Under the pieces are notes generated by a model. It worked only from the letters and a program-made list of their open reading frames with translations, ran no database searches and was not told the origin of the DNA. The position numbers and the translations under genes are program-made. This document shows, piece after piece, positions 35,943-44,361 of a stretch of 64,000 bases of DNA (positions are counted from its first letter, which is position 1; each line of letters starts with the position of its first letter). This DNA is from Azonexus sp. R2A61. Lineage in GTDB: Bacteria > Pseudomonadota > Gammaproteobacteria > Burkholderiales > Rhodocyclaceae. The stretch lies in NCBI RefSeq assembly GCF_021401135.1, contig NZ_JACBFO010000003.1:496001-560000 (forward strand), in the 5' to 3' direction.

Positions 35943-37784
35943 ATGTCCGCACGCCCCATCCGCAACATCGCCATCATCGCTCACGTCGACCATGGCAAGA
36001 CCACGCTGGTCGACCAGCTGCTCCGTCAATCCGGTACTTTCGCCGCCCACCAGCAGGTGGTCGATTGCGTGATGGACTCCGGTGACATCGAAAAGGAGCG
36101 CGGCATCACCATCCTGTCGAAGAACACCGCCGTCGAATACGAAGGCATCCACATCAACATCGTCGACACCCCGGGCCACGCGGACTTCGGCGGTGAAGTC
36201 GAGCGCGTGCTCGGCATGGTCGATGGCGTGGTGCTGCTGGTCGATGCCGCCGAAGGCCCGATGCCGCAGACGCGTTTCGTGACCAAGAAGGCGCTGGCTC
36301 TCGGTCTGCGCCCGATCGTGCTGGTCAACAAGGTCGACCGCGACGGCGCCGATCCCGATAACGCGGTCAATCTGACTTTCGACCTGTTCGACAAGCTGGG
36401 CGCCACCGACGAGCAGCTCGACTTCCCGATCGTCTACGCCTCCGGCCTGAACGGCTGGGCGGCGATGGAACTCGACCAGCCGCGCGAAAACATGAAGCCG
36501 CTGTTCGACACCATCCTGCGCCACGTGCCGGCGCCGGACGCCGATGTCGAAGCACCGCTGCAATTGCAGATTTCCGCCCTCGATTACTCCTCCTACGTCG
36601 GCCGCATCGGCGTCGGCAAGATCATCCGCGGCCGCGTCAAGACCGGCCAGAACGTGATGGTCATGTTCGGTACCGAAGAAGAGGCCGCCGAGCACGAGCG
36701 TTCCCCGATCAAGGCCAAGATCGGCCAGGTGTTCGGCTACAAGGGCCTGAACAAGGTCGAGATGGAAGAGGGCCTGGCCGGTGACATCGTTCAGATCACC
36801 GGTATCGAGGATCTGGTCCTCGGCTGTACCGTGACCGACCCGGACCAGCCGGAATCGCTGCCGCTGCTGAAGATCGACGAGCCGACGCTGTCCATGCAGT
36901 TCATGGTCAACACCAGCCCGCTGGCCGGCACCGAAGGCAAGTTCGTCACCAGCCGCCAGATCCGCGACCGCCTGCACAAGGAACTGCTGACCAACATGGC
37001 GCTGCGCGTGCATGACACGCCGAACGGCGACGTCTTCGACGTGGCCGGCCGTGGCGAACTGCACCTCGGCATCCTGCTCGAGAACATGCGCCGCGAAGGC
37101 TACGAGCTGGCCGTTGGTCGTCCGCGCGTGGTCAAGAAGGTCATCGACGGCGTCGAATGTGAGCCCTACGAGCAACTGACCGTCGACGTCGAGGAAGAAC
37201 ACCAGGGCGGCGTCATGGAGGCCCTCGGCCTGCGCAAGGGCGAAATGCTCGACATGGTGCCGGACGGTCGCGGTCGCGTCCGTATCGAATACCGCATCCC
37301 GGCCCGTGGCCTGATCGGCTTCCAGGGCGAGTTCATGAACCTGACGCGCGGCAACGGCCTGATGAGCCACGTCTTCGACGAATACGCCCCGGTCAAGGAC
37401 GGCTCCGTCGCCGAGCGTCGCAACGGCGTGCTGATCTCCCAGGACAACGGGGAAGCCGTCGCCTACGCGCTGTGGAAACTGCAGGATCGCGGCCGCATGT
37501 TCGTCAGCCCGGGCGAGAAGCTGTACGAAGGCATGATCATCGGTATCCACAGCCGCGAGAACGATCTGGTCGTCAATCCGATCAAGGGCAAGCAGCTGAC
37601 CAACGTCCGCGCCTCCGGCACCGACGAAGCCGTCCGCCTGGTGCCGCCGGTCCAGCTCAGCCTGGAAGCCGCCGTCGAATTCATCGACGAGGACGAACTG
37701 GTCGAGCTGACGCCGAAGTCGATCCGTCTGCGCAAGCGCTATCTGACGGAAATCGAGCGCAAGCGCGCCCAGCGCGGCCTGTAA
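35943..37784 (+). CDS. typA: Ribosome-associated GTPase TypA/BipA
   Basis: 613 residues, full length. Translational GTPase that assists 50S assembly under stress and cold. G1 [15 protein letters not shown], switch [10 protein letters not shown]3 [15 protein letters not shown]4 NKVDRDGA, then EF-G-like domains and the BipA C-terminal domain. The ATG starting [16 protein letters not shown] is used; an upstream in-frame ATG would cover the promoter. Followed four bases later by a 54-codon membrane protein gene. Confidence 0.97.
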   Translation: MSARPIRNIAIIAHVDHGKTTLVDQLLRQSGTFAAHQQVVDCVMDSGDIEKERGITILSKNTAVEYEGIHINIVDTPGHADFGGEVERVLGMVDGVVLLVDAAEGPMPQTRFVTKKALALGLRPIVLVNKVDRDGADPDNAVNLTFDLFDKLGATDEQLDFPIVYASGLNGWAAMELDQPRENMKPLFDTILRHVPAPDADVEAPLQLQISALDYSSYVGRIGVGKIIRGRVKTGQNVMVMFGTEEEAAEHERSPIKAKIGQVFGYKGLNKVEMEEGLAGDIVQITGIEDLVLGCTVTDPDQPESLPLLKIDEPTLSMQFMVNTSPLAGTEGKFVTSRQIRDRLHKELLTNMALRVHDTPNGDVFDVAGRGELHLGILLENMRREGYELAVGRPRVVKKVIDGVECEPYEQLTVDVEEEHQGGVMEALGLRKGEMLDMVPDGRGRVRIEYRIPARGLIGFQGEFMNLTRGNGLMSHVFDEYAPVKDGSVAERRNGVLISQDNGEAVAYALWKLQDRGRMFVSPGEKLYEGMIIGIHSRENDLVVNPIKGKQLTNVRASGTDEAVRLVPPVQLSLEAAVEFIDEDELVELTPKSIRLRKRYLTEIERKRAQRGL

Positions 37785-37788
37785 GCAG

Positions 37789-37953
37789 ATGTGGATGAGC
37801 GCGCGCTGTCCGCCTTGCGCGGATTGGGTGCGCCATCATCCGGTGGCCTGCCGGCGCATCCTGTGGATCGCCGGGCTCAGCCTGTTCTTCAGCCTGCTCG
37901 GCTGGATCAGTGACCCGGTCTACGGACCGGGTTTCTGCAGGATCTATCCCTGA
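37789..37953 (+). CDS. 54-residue CPPC membrane protein (hypothetical)
   Basis: A short open frame that begins four bases after the typA stop and ends at TGA 37,951-37,953. It encodes MWMSARCPPCADWVRHH..., a CPPC motif near the N-terminus, then one hydrophobic helix (ILWIAGLSLFFSLLGWIS, about 25-42) and a short tail GPGFCRIYP with another Cys. Codon use looks like that of the neighbours and the reading frame stays coding-like. Function unknown; the CPPC could bind metal or form a disulfide. Likely co-transcribed with typA. Confidence 0.6.
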   Translation: MWMSARCPPCADWVRHHPVACRRILWIAGLSLFFSLLGWISDPVYGPGFCRIYP

Positions 37954-37967
37954 TTTTTCGTTGATTT

Positions 37968-37983
37968 CTGCGGTCGACCGCAG
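37968..37983. repeat. CTGCGGTCGACCGCAG palindrome between convergent genes
   Basis: A perfect palindrome in the 43-base gap between the small membrane protein gene and moaA. Its GGTCGACC core recurs many times in the host part. It could also act as a bidirectional hairpin, but no T-tract follows. Confidence 0.5.
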
Positions 37984-37996
37984 CAGAAGGCTGTTT

Positions 37997-39067
37997 TCAG
38001 CCGCCGGTCATCGACATGAAACGGACGACCTGTGGTGCGTCCATCTGTTGCGTGAAGTCATGCCCGTAGGGCTTGATGCCCATGCTCGACACGATGGCCT
38101 GGCGCAGTTCGTCGTCGCTGCAGCCGGCACGCATCAGCGGCAGCAAGTGCAGGGCATCGTTGTGTCCGAGGCAGGGATAGAGTTCGCCGCGGGCAGTGAT
38201 GCGTACGCGGTTGCAGGTGTCGCAGAAATTGTGACTGTGCGGCGAGATGAAGCCGACCCGCGTTTCGCTGCCGTCAACGCGCCAGTAGCGGGCCGGTCCG
38301 CCGCTGTTTTCATCGCTGGCGCGCAGCGTGAAATGACGCCCCAGCCGCTCCAGAGTCTCCTCGGACGAAATGTAGGTGCTGTTGCGACCGTGAATGTCGC
38401 CGAGCGGCATTTCTTCGATGAACGAGATGTCCAGTTGCCGGGCGACGGCAAAGCGCAGCAGGTCGACGAATTCATCGTCGTTGGTGCCGCGCATCATCAC
38501 GGTATTCAGTTTGGTGCGCCGGAAGCCGGCAGCCGTGGCCGCTTCGATGCCACGCAACACTTTCGCCAGTTCGCCGACCCGGGTGATTTCCTTGAACCGG
38601 TCGGCTTTCAGGGTATCCAGGCTGATGTTGATGCGTTTGACGCCGGCCGTCTTGAGCGGCACGGCAAATCGGTCGAGCTGCGAGCCATTGGTGGTGATCA
38701 CCAGATTGTCGATGCCGGGCAGGGCGGCCAGGCGTTCGAGCAGCCAGACGATGTCCTTGCGGACCAGCGGCTCGCCGCCGGTGATGCGCAGCTTGTTGAC
38801 ACCGAGCTTGGCAAAGGCGCTGGCGACGCGCAGGCATTCTTCCAGGCTCATCACATCCTGGCGTGGCAGGAAGCTCATGTCTTCCGACATGCAGTAGGTG
38901 CAACGAAAATCGCAGCGATCCGTGACCGACAGCCGAATGTAGGTCACGTGACGGCCGAACTTGTCCACCAGTGTTCCCGGTGCATGCGCCTGGGCGCTTG
39001 CCATGGGAACAACCAGGCCGCCTGGCGAGGCGTCGGCGTTTTCGGGGTGCAAGGTTTCGTTGTGCAT
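37997..39067 (-). CDS. moaA: GTP 3',8-cyclase MoaA
   Basis: 356 residues. First enzyme of molybdopterin synthesis: a radical SAM protein that converts GTP to 3',8-cH2GTP. N-terminal cluster DRCDFRCTYC, SAM site RITGGEPLVR, C-terminal cluster ICDTCNRVRIT (three Cys with a later CLG) and the essential C-terminal Gly-Gly (SMTGG). Two starts are possible: ATG 39,067, which is only about two bases from the predicted transcription start, or ATG 39,004 (MASAQAHAPG), which gives a 65-base leader. Last host gene before the prophage. Confidence 0.95.
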   Translation of the reverse strand: MHNETLHPENADASPGGLVVPMASAQAHAPGTLVDKFGRHVTYIRLSVTDRCDFRCTYCMSEDMSFLPRQDVMSLEECLRVASAFAKLGVNKLRITGGEPLVRKDIVWLLERLAALPGIDNLVITTNGSQLDRFAVPLKTAGVKRINISLDTLKADRFKEITRVGELAKVLRGIEAATAAGFRRTKLNTVMMRGTNDDEFVDLLRFAVARQLDISFIEEMPLGDIHGRNSTYISSEETLERLGRHFTLRASDENSGGPARYWRVDGSETRVGFISPHSHNFCDTCNRVRITARGELYPCLGHNDALHLLPLMRAGCSDDELRQAIVSSMGIKPYGHDFTQQMDAPQVVRFMSMTGG

Positions 39068-39075
39068 GGCGGCGG

Positions 39076-39104
39076 ATTATCAGGTCTGAGGGTGTCTCAG
39101 ACAA
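39076..39104 (-). promoter_or_regulatory. Promoter of moaA with overlapping perfect inverted repeat
   Basis: On the minus strand TTGTCT (39,099-39,104), a 17-base spacer and GATAAT (39,076-39,081) form a good sigma-70 promoter. The spacer and -35 box are covered by GTCTGAG-GGTGT-CTCAGAC (39,084-39,102), a perfect seven-base inverted repeat, a likely operator. Confidence 0.6.
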
Positions 39105-39244
39105 GTGGATGGATCAAATTCCGCAAAGTTTCATGAATCTTCGAAATCCGCTCGTGGTCAGGGATTCCGGAAAATGCTATCATCCTATTTTTGGTGGTGG
39201 GTTGTCGGAAAGCGGATGCGGGATCGACGGTTTCATGAGGTGCT
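39105..39244. other. Host sequence between moaA promoter and phage end
   Basis: 140 bases with no supported gene; an open frame over 39,097-39,297 (minus) crosses the phage junction and is not credible. The five bases GTGCT at 39,240-39,244 would be the target duplication if the phage starts at 39,245. Confidence 0.4.
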
Positions 39245-39260
39245 TGTAAGCGCGCGGCCA

Positions 39261-39292
39261 TTTTGGCACCAATTCGCGCACTTTTTGGCACC
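39261..39292. repeat. Two TTTTGGCACC repeats with 22-bp period near the phage end
   Basis: TTTTGGCACC occurs at 39,261-39,270 and 39,283-39,292, exactly 22 bases apart. Transposase sites of the Mu family are about 22 bp long and sit in tandem at the ends, so these are candidate end-binding sites R1 and R2. Confidence 0.5.
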
Positions 39293-39297
39293 GCCAC

Positions 39298-39525
39298 CTA
39301 CCGCAATATCGCCCGCAAAACGCCGGCCGTACTCTCGGCCGAAGCGCACGCGTTACTGACGGTCCCAAGCCCCCCGATTTGAGCCTTGGTTTTAACGGCC
39401 TGAACTACGTCAGCCTGGCACTGTTCCAGGTTGTTTGTGAAGCTCATCGACAGGGCAAAACTACCCAGGGCATATAGGCCATAGGCGGAGGCCAGGGAAA
39501 CAGCGAATGCGGTGCTCAGTTTCAT
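39298..39525 (-). CDS. Small phage protein with signal/membrane segment (hypothetical)
   Basis: 75 residues. MKLSTAFAVSLASAYGLYALGSFALS is a hydrophobic signal or anchor, followed by a small domain with two Cys (EQCQADVVQ and SNACASAES). GGGGAG lies seven bases before the ATG, a strong ribosome-binding site. It is the last gene before the phage end, where Mu-like phages carry variable cargo genes. Function unknown. Confidence 0.6.
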   Translation of the reverse strand: MKLSTAFAVSLASAYGLYALGSFALSMSFTNNLEQCQADVVQAVKTKAQIGGLGTVSNACASAESTAGVLRAILR

Positions 39526-39581
39526 CGTCAAACTCCCCAGAGGTTAAGTCTGACGATGGTAGCAACCGCCACACGTTCAGG

Positions 39582-40397
39582 TCAAAACAGGCCGCCCATC
39601 AATTGCGGTTCATAGTTCGTGATGACCAGTTCGCCGCTTTCTTTTGGCTTGCCCTGATTGTTGGCCACGCTGTATTTGATATCCAGCTCGTGCATGGCCA
39701 TGCCGCAGAAGCAGGCGCGGATATCTGGGTGGTCGTTGATGGATAGCATCACCTTCCCCTTGCAGTTCCGCATCGCCCCAGCCAACCGCTCGTACTGCTC
39801 CCAGGGGAAGGGAACGCCGTAGCCCTCGGTCTCCCAGTAAGGCGGGTCGGCATAGAAGAACGTATGGGGGCGGTCGTACTTGGCCAGGCACTCATGCCAG
39901 GGTAGGTTCTCGACGGTCGTGCCAGAGGCGAGGCGAAGATGCGCTGCCGAGAGCGTCTCCTCGATCCGCAGCAGATTGACCGAGGGGGCCGTGGTGGCCG
40001 TGCCGAATGTCTGCCCGGAAACCTTTCCCGCAAACGCATGGTGCTGCAGGTAGAAAAAGCGTGCCGCCCGCTGGATGTCGGTCATGGTCTCTGGCCGGCT
40101 GTCCTGGAGCCACTTGAACACCTGCCGCGAAGATAGGGCCCACTTGAACTGGCGGACAAACTCCTCCAGATGGTGCTGTACAACGCGATAGAGATTGACC
40201 AACTCGCCGTTGACGTCGTTCAGCACCTCGACGGGAGCCGCCACCGGCCGGAGGAAGTAGAGCGCGGCGCCGCCGCAGAATAGCTCGACGTAGCACTCAT
40301 GGGGAGGAAACAGGGGGATCAGCCGGTCGGCCAGGCGGCGCTTGCCGCCGAGCCACGGGATGATGGGATTGGCTGGGTTGTGAAGGATCGTGGTCAC
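39582..40397 (-). CDS. Dam-type N6-adenine DNA methyltransferase (D12 class)
   Basis: 271 residues. SAM-binding motif IPWLGGKRRLADRL near the N-terminus, VELFCGGAAL, and catalytic FFYADPPYW (DPPY). Likely methylates adenine in a short DNA site and protects phage DNA from restriction. I chose the GTG at 40,397 (M-T-T-I-L), which has AGAGAG upstream; GTG 40,418 is the alternative. The start lies inside com, so translation may depend on Com as mom does in phage Mu. Occupies the position of mom. Confidence 0.85.
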   Translation of the reverse strand: MTTILHNPANPIIPWLGGKRRLADRLIPLFPPHECYVELFCGGAALYFLRPVAAPVEVLNDVNGELVNLYRVVQHHLEEFVRQFKWALSSRQVFKWLQDSRPETMTDIQRAARFFYLQHHAFAGKVSGQTFGTATTAPSVNLLRIEETLSAAHLRLASGTTVENLPWHECLAKYDRPHTFFYADPPYWETEGYGVPFPWEQYERLAGAMRNCKGKVMLSINDHPDIRACFCGMAMHELDIKYSVANNQGKPKESGELVITNYEPQLMGGLF

Positions 40398-40551
40398 CGA
40401 TTCTCTCTTTCTGCGCACTATTGACGCGGTGTAGAGGCTCGGCGGCCTTCAGGATGTTCATGGTCCCGCAGCGGGGACACTTAATTGCCAGGCGGCGGTA
40501 TTCCGCCTCTGCCAATTTCTTATTGCATTTGCTGCATCTGATCTCTTCCAA
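40297..40551 (-). CDS. com: Com-like zinc-finger translational regulator
   Basis: 84 residues from a TTG start. The zinc-finger signature of Mu Com is plain: IRCSKCNKKLAEAEY then IKCPRCGTMN, with four Cys. In Mu, Com binds the com-mom mRNA, opens a hairpin and allows mom translation. Here it overlaps the methyltransferase start by about 100 bases in another frame, the same geometry. The tail after the finger is Ser/His/Pro-rich and is not family-conserved. A GTG at 40,593 would add 14 unconserved residues. Confidence 0.82.
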   Translation of the reverse strand: MEEIRCSKCNKKLAEAEYRRLAIKCPRCGTMNILKAAEPLHRVNSAQKERIGDHDPSQPSQSHHPVARRQAPPGRPADPPVSSP

Positions 40552-40640
40552 GATGGTGCCTATTGCGTGTAGGCTTCGGCCCGCCGTGTGCACGGTGCGG
40601 TGCCTTGGCCAAACGCAGGCGCGGTCTGCGGGAGGTGGCT

Positions 40641-40666
40641 ACCCTGGGTGTTCCCGCACTCAGGGT
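40641..40666 (-). promoter_or_regulatory. Hairpin upstream of com
   Basis: ACCCTGAGTG-CGGGAA-CACCCAGGGT (minus strand) forms a ten-pair stem with one mismatch and a six-base loop, 90 bases before the com start. No T-tract follows, so an RNA regulatory structure seems more likely than a terminator. Confidence 0.4.
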
Positions 40667-40683
40667 GGCCGCACCGTCTATCT

Positions 40684-41313
40684 TTATGGGTTCCGTTGCT
40701 CTTCGGAGAACGAGGACGGCCAGCCCGCCGAGAAGTCGTACTCGAAGGGATTCTCGGCAGCGATAGCGGCGGCGCGGTGCATCTCGGCCGCGGCGAAGGC
40801 TCTCTTGTCGAGCACCTTGGCCGCCGCAACTATTTCGAAGGCCAGCTGGGCAGTGACCGGGATGAAGCTGCCGTCCATCGTCTTCCATACCACAGCTGCT
40901 CCATCGATGATCAACGGGCTGTCCATCGAATCGCCGGCAGCAAGAACATCCCGAGCCTCGTCCTTCAGCCCGAGATACTGAGTACGGCTGTCGGAGTCAG
41001 TGTGAAACCACTTCCCGGCGACGAGCACACCACCAACCTTGACGTCGTCGCGCTTGCCTTTGATCTGATCCCAGACCGGCGCCATGACCTGATCAACGGG
41101 GCGCGGGGCAGTGGTGAAGCTGCCGTCCTCGTTCTCCGTCACCAAGAACAGGCGATCATCCGGGCGGACCGGGGCGGGCACCTCGACGATGCCAAGCTCG
41201 GTGCGCAGCTCTGCGTTCTGCAGACTGGCTGCCGGGTAAGTGATCGCCTCGTCGCCGGCGCCGATGACGAGATCGCGATCGATGCTGATTTTCTTGCCGT
41301 TGAGTTTGAACAT
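40684..41313 (-). CDS. Tail-fibre-associated protein (DUF4376-like)
   Basis: 209 residues. A beta-rich N-terminal part (MFKLNGKKISIDRDLVIG), then a block TQYLGLKDEARDVLAAGDS and a helical C-terminal AFEIVAAAKVLDKRAFAAAEMHRAAA, the pattern of DUF4376 domains found next to phage tail fibres. The ATG overlaps the stop of the fibre gene by one base (TAATG). Probably a chaperone or accessory of fibre assembly; the role is inferred from position. Confidence 0.6.
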   Translation of the reverse strand: MFKLNGKKISIDRDLVIGAGDEAITYPAASLQNAELRTELGIVEVPAPVRPDDRLFLVTENEDGSFTTAPRPVDQVMAPVWDQIKGKRDDVKVGGVLVAGKWFHTDSDSRTQYLGLKDEARDVLAAGDSMDSPLIIDGAAVVWKTMDGSFIPVTAQLAFEIVAAAKVLDKRAFAAAEMHRAAAIAAENPFEYDFSAGWPSSFSEEQRNP

Positions 41314-42869
41314 TAATTCGCCTTCGCGTTCTGGTAGCGGAATGTCGATTTGATTTCCGGTGAAAGGATCGTGGCCGTCCAATTGTTTGTGCCACTAGAG
41401 TTATAGCTAGCGCTGCTGGTACGCAGCTTGAAACCATTCGCCAGACGGTCTGCGTGCGTACCCCACGTCACGGCATTGCCGTTGATCTTCAGCGTTTCCG
41501 GTGTCCCGCCGCACGAGACGAACGGACCGGCAGTGCTGGCGTTTCCGGTGAAGCTGCCGGATGTGGCGACCGTACTGCCGAGAATAGGCAGGTTCTTGGT
41601 ACAGAACGAATTGAAGTCGTCCGGTGGAATGTATGCGAAAGGCCGCTGACCAAAGTTACAAGAAAACGTTTTTGTCGTACCGATATTACCGTTCTCTAGC
41701 GACGGGAAGAGCTGGCCAGCAAGGCCAGTGAAAGCAACACCCTGGTCGAGACCATTTTTATAGAACCGCACTATCCCGGCGTCCATATCCAGCGCCACAC
41801 CGATCACATCACCAGAGGCATAAGTTTCGCCGTAAGCAATTCCTCCACCGTTTGTATATTTATGACCCTGGCCGGTGTAGTAGTAGCCGTTTGCCGTTGC
41901 TGCAGGCGTGCCCGAAACAAGCGAAACATCCTTGCTGACGCCGATCATCGTCGTGGCCGCGGCACTATTGACGGTGATCTCCCAATACCACTTTCCAGCG
42001 CTAGCCCCCTGAGTCGCCTGTATCGCCGAGTAGTTAACAATCGAGACATCGAGGTTGCCATTACTTGTCGAAACGGATCCGAAGGATTTCAGAGGATTTA
42101 ACGTCGCAAAATTATTTGTCGGCGTGTCACCCATTGAGTCGTAGGTCGCACCGGAGGTCGAACTGATGTTGCTTGCCGTCCAGTGATTTCCCTTGTTGGA
42201 GGCGTCGGCACAGAGTGCCGCCGGGTTTGTGGTGTCGTCAAACGACAGAAAGAAGCTGTTCACCCCACCCGCATCGATCACTGCTTTGATCTCAGCCTTC
42301 TTCTTGGGCCGCAATTGCCCCGTGCGCGGATGCACCCGCACGAAAGCTGTCTCCGGAATGACCTGCCCATCAACGAAGGCCGCATTTGATGTGTAGCCGT
42401 CAAAGTATTCGTTGTTTGCGATATACCCGCAAAGGATGTGGGTGTTGGCCGAGTTGATGCCATTAAGGATGCCGGCATAACTGAGAACCGTCACCCCGTT
42501 AATCTTCGCCGTGACCATCGTGCCATCGGACGTGACGTGCAGATTCAGATGCGCCGCCGGGTCGCGGAAAACAGCAGACGAGGCCACTTGGGTGCCGTTG
42601 TTGCCGAGCACCAGTTGGTCGCCGGCGTTGAACCAGATGCCGGACGCGATCCCAGTCCTGGTTAGCACGCCCTGCCCAGCCCCCATCTTCGCTCTTTTTA
42701 GCCACTTGTTTAACGTCCAGACGGTCGCGCCGGCGCCCGAGAAAATCTTGCTCAGGTAAGCGCCGGCCGCCGAGCGAAATCGCAAGCTTCGCTCGATTTT
42801 CCCAATTTCGTCCAGCGGATCACCCGACTGTGCCATCAGCAGCGGATTGGCGCTACCAGGAACAATCAT
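41313..42869 (-). CDS. Phage fibre/appendage protein with SPRY-like domain
   Basis: 518 residues, low in Cys and rich in Ser/Thr/Asn/Gly. The middle (about 250-410) is a SPRY/concanavalin-like domain: GKWYWEITV, GVSKDVSL, YASGDVIGVALDMDAGIVRFYKNG. This pattern is common in phage receptor-binding or appendage proteins. The base composition is slightly more AT-rich than that of the structural genes around it, fitting a horizontally exchanged adhesin. Start overlaps the previous stop (ATGA). Confidence 0.7.
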   Translation of the reverse strand: MIVPGSANPLLMAQSGDPLDEIGKIERSLRFRSAAGAYLSKIFSGAGATVWTLNKWLKRAKMGAGQGVLTRTGIASGIWFNAGDQLVLGNNGTQVASSAVFRDPAAHLNLHVTSDGTMVTAKINGVTVLSYAGILNGINSANTHILCGYIANNEYFDGYTSNAAFVDGQVIPETAFVRVHPRTGQLRPKKKAEIKAVIDAGGVNSFFLSFDDTTNPAALCADASNKGNHWTASNISSTSGATYDSMGDTPTNNFATLNPLKSFGSVSTSNGNLDVSIVNYSAIQATQGASAGKWYWEITVNSAAATTMIGVSKDVSLVSGTPAATANGYYYTGQGHKYTNGGGIAYGETYASGDVIGVALDMDAGIVRFYKNGLDQGVAFTGLAGQLFPSLENGNIGTTKTFSCNFGQRPFAYIPPDDFNSFCTKNLPILGSTVATSGSFTGNASTAGPFVSCGGTPETLKINGNAVTWGTHADRLANGFKLRTSSASYNSSGTNNWTATILSPEIKSTFRYQNAKAN

Positions 42870-43780
42870 TTCGTGTCTCCCAGCGCCGCCACGACGATGC
42901 GCGTGGCGCTCTCAACGTAATAGACGAGGTCGTCGGTTGCTGTTGGCGACGAAGTCAGTGCCGGCAGAGATCCGGCCGCAGCCTTCCAATAGCTGCCGTA
43001 GGCGATGGCGCGCGGCGTGGCGTCATTGACGAGCCTGATCACCCCGGACTGCCCGACCGGCATGCTGCTCGGGTTGGCCAGGATGATGTTGCCGGTGAGC
43101 GTGCCGCCCCAGTTGTTCCCCTGGCTGAGGTCAAGGGTTACCGTGCCGATGGTGGTGGGCAAAGCTACTTCAGCCCCGCTTTGACCCTTGGTAAAAACGT
43201 TGGATTGATTGCTCTGGACATTGAGGCCGTCGATGTCGACAAAGATCTCGGTGGCGTTGCGGGCGATGCCGATATAGACGCCATTGGCTGGTGCGACGGT
43301 GGTAATGGCGCCAGCGACTACAGGGTCGAGGTAGTAACGCGCGCCCGGCGTCAGGCCGGCAAATAGCACCGCATCGCCGAAGGCGCAGATTTGGGCATTG
43401 GCGATATCGGCCACACCGACGGCATTCTGTTTGGCGCTGCCGTCAGACATGGCCTTGTCGAAGCGGTTGTCCGCCGCATCCCAATAGACGACGTCCCCCG
43501 TGGCCACCCCGGCGGCGAAGGTGGCGCCGCCAATGATCACGGAGCGCTGACCGGACTGGATCATCTTGGCGATGGCCTGCCGCAGTTGGGTGCGGTCGCC
43601 GGCAACGAGCGCGTAACCGGCGCTTTCAATGACGTTACAAATCTCCTCCTGGAGATCGTTCATGAACGCGGCCGACAGATCGGTTGCAGGAATGGCGGCA
43701 GCCCGGTTGCCATCACGGAAGCCGTGTTTGCCTTCACCGAACAGGTCGGTGGCCTTGGTGGAAGTGGTAATGCGGTCCAT
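42866..43780 (-). CDS. Putative tail fibre protein
   Basis: 304 residues. N-terminal helix region (MDRITTSTKATDLFGEGKHG, FMNDLQEEICNVIE, QLRQAIAKMIQSG) is the usual baseplate-attachment part of Mu-type fibre proteins; the remainder is a Gly/Ala/Val-rich beta-structured region (AGLTPGARYYLDP, WGGTLTGNIILANP). The first Met used begins the conserved helix; an upstream extension overlaps the gp48 homologue. Position matches Mu gp49 (S). Confidence 0.65.
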   Translation of the reverse strand: MDRITTSTKATDLFGEGKHGFRDGNRAAAIPATDLSAAFMNDLQEEICNVIESAGYALVAGDRTQLRQAIAKMIQSGQRSVIIGGATFAAGVATGDVVYWDAADNRFDKAMSDGSAKQNAVGVADIANAQICAFGDAVLFAGLTPGARYYLDPVVAGAITTVAPANGVYIGIARNATEIFVDIDGLNVQSNQSNVFTKGQSGAEVALPTTIGTVTLDLSQGNNWGGTLTGNIILANPSSMPVGQSGVIRLVNDATPRAIAYGSYWKAAAGSLPALTSSPTATDDLVYYVESATRIVVAALGDTK

Positions 43781-43782
43781 GT

Positions 43783-44361
43783 TTAGACTCCGTACGCGAA
43801 ATGAAGGGTGGTGTCTGCCGGCTTGTAGCGGCGGAGCAGGCATTCGAGCGCGCGATTGCCCCAGCTCTGCAGAGGGTCGTCGCATGCGGAATTACAGTTG
43901 GCGATGAAGACGGCACTGTCCTGCGGCAGATCCAGGCGCCAGGCAATACGCCACTCTTCGCTGTACAGGGCAGCATTGCAGTTGTCGTTGCAGGTCGCTG
44001 GCCGCAACTCGGCAATCTCAGCGCCCGGGTAGCCCAGAGTGGCAGCCATCGAGATGAAGTACGGACGCGATTGCCCGCCCATCCCGACCACCTTGGCCAC
44101 CAGGGAAGCGCGGCGCTGATCCTTCGACTGCGCTGCACCTTCCAGGCAGGCATCGGGCAGACCGTAGACGCGTTCCCAATCCGGCAGCAGCGCCGAGGTG
44201 CTGTCCGGGTCCATCTCATCGGCGAGCTGCCGCGCGGATTGCAGCGCCCGATCCAGCGCGGCGCCTTCGGCTTCAAGCTCGACCGATATCCTCGGACCAT
44301 TGGCGTCCAGGCTCTCCGGCGGCAGCAAGCGCTTTAGCAAATCGGCGTGACGGTAACTCAT
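43783..44361 (-). CDS. Mu gp48-like baseplate protein (YmfQ/DUF2313)
   Basis: 192 residues. YmfQ family: SYRHADLLKRLLPPES at the N-terminus, MDPDSTSALLPDWERVYGLP and RASLVAKVVGMGGQSR in the middle. Thought to connect baseplate wedge and fibres. Overlaps gp47 by ATGA. Confidence 0.85.
   Translation of the reverse strand: MSYRHADLLKRLLPPESLDANGPRISVELEAEGAALDRALQSARQLADEMDPDSTSALLPDWERVYGLPDACLEGAAQSKDQRRASLVAKVVGMGGQSRPYFISMAATLGYPGAEIAELRPATCNDNCNAALYSEEWRIAWRLDLPQDSAVFIANCNSACDDPLQSWGNRALECLLRRYKPADTTLHFAYGV

Noticed and set aside
35853..37550. A 565-codon open frame on the minus strand
   Set aside because: Antisense to typA; composition-driven shadow.
39097..39297. 66-codon minus-strand frame upstream of moaA
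   Set aside because: It crosses the likely phage end and overlaps the moaA promoter; no conserved pattern.
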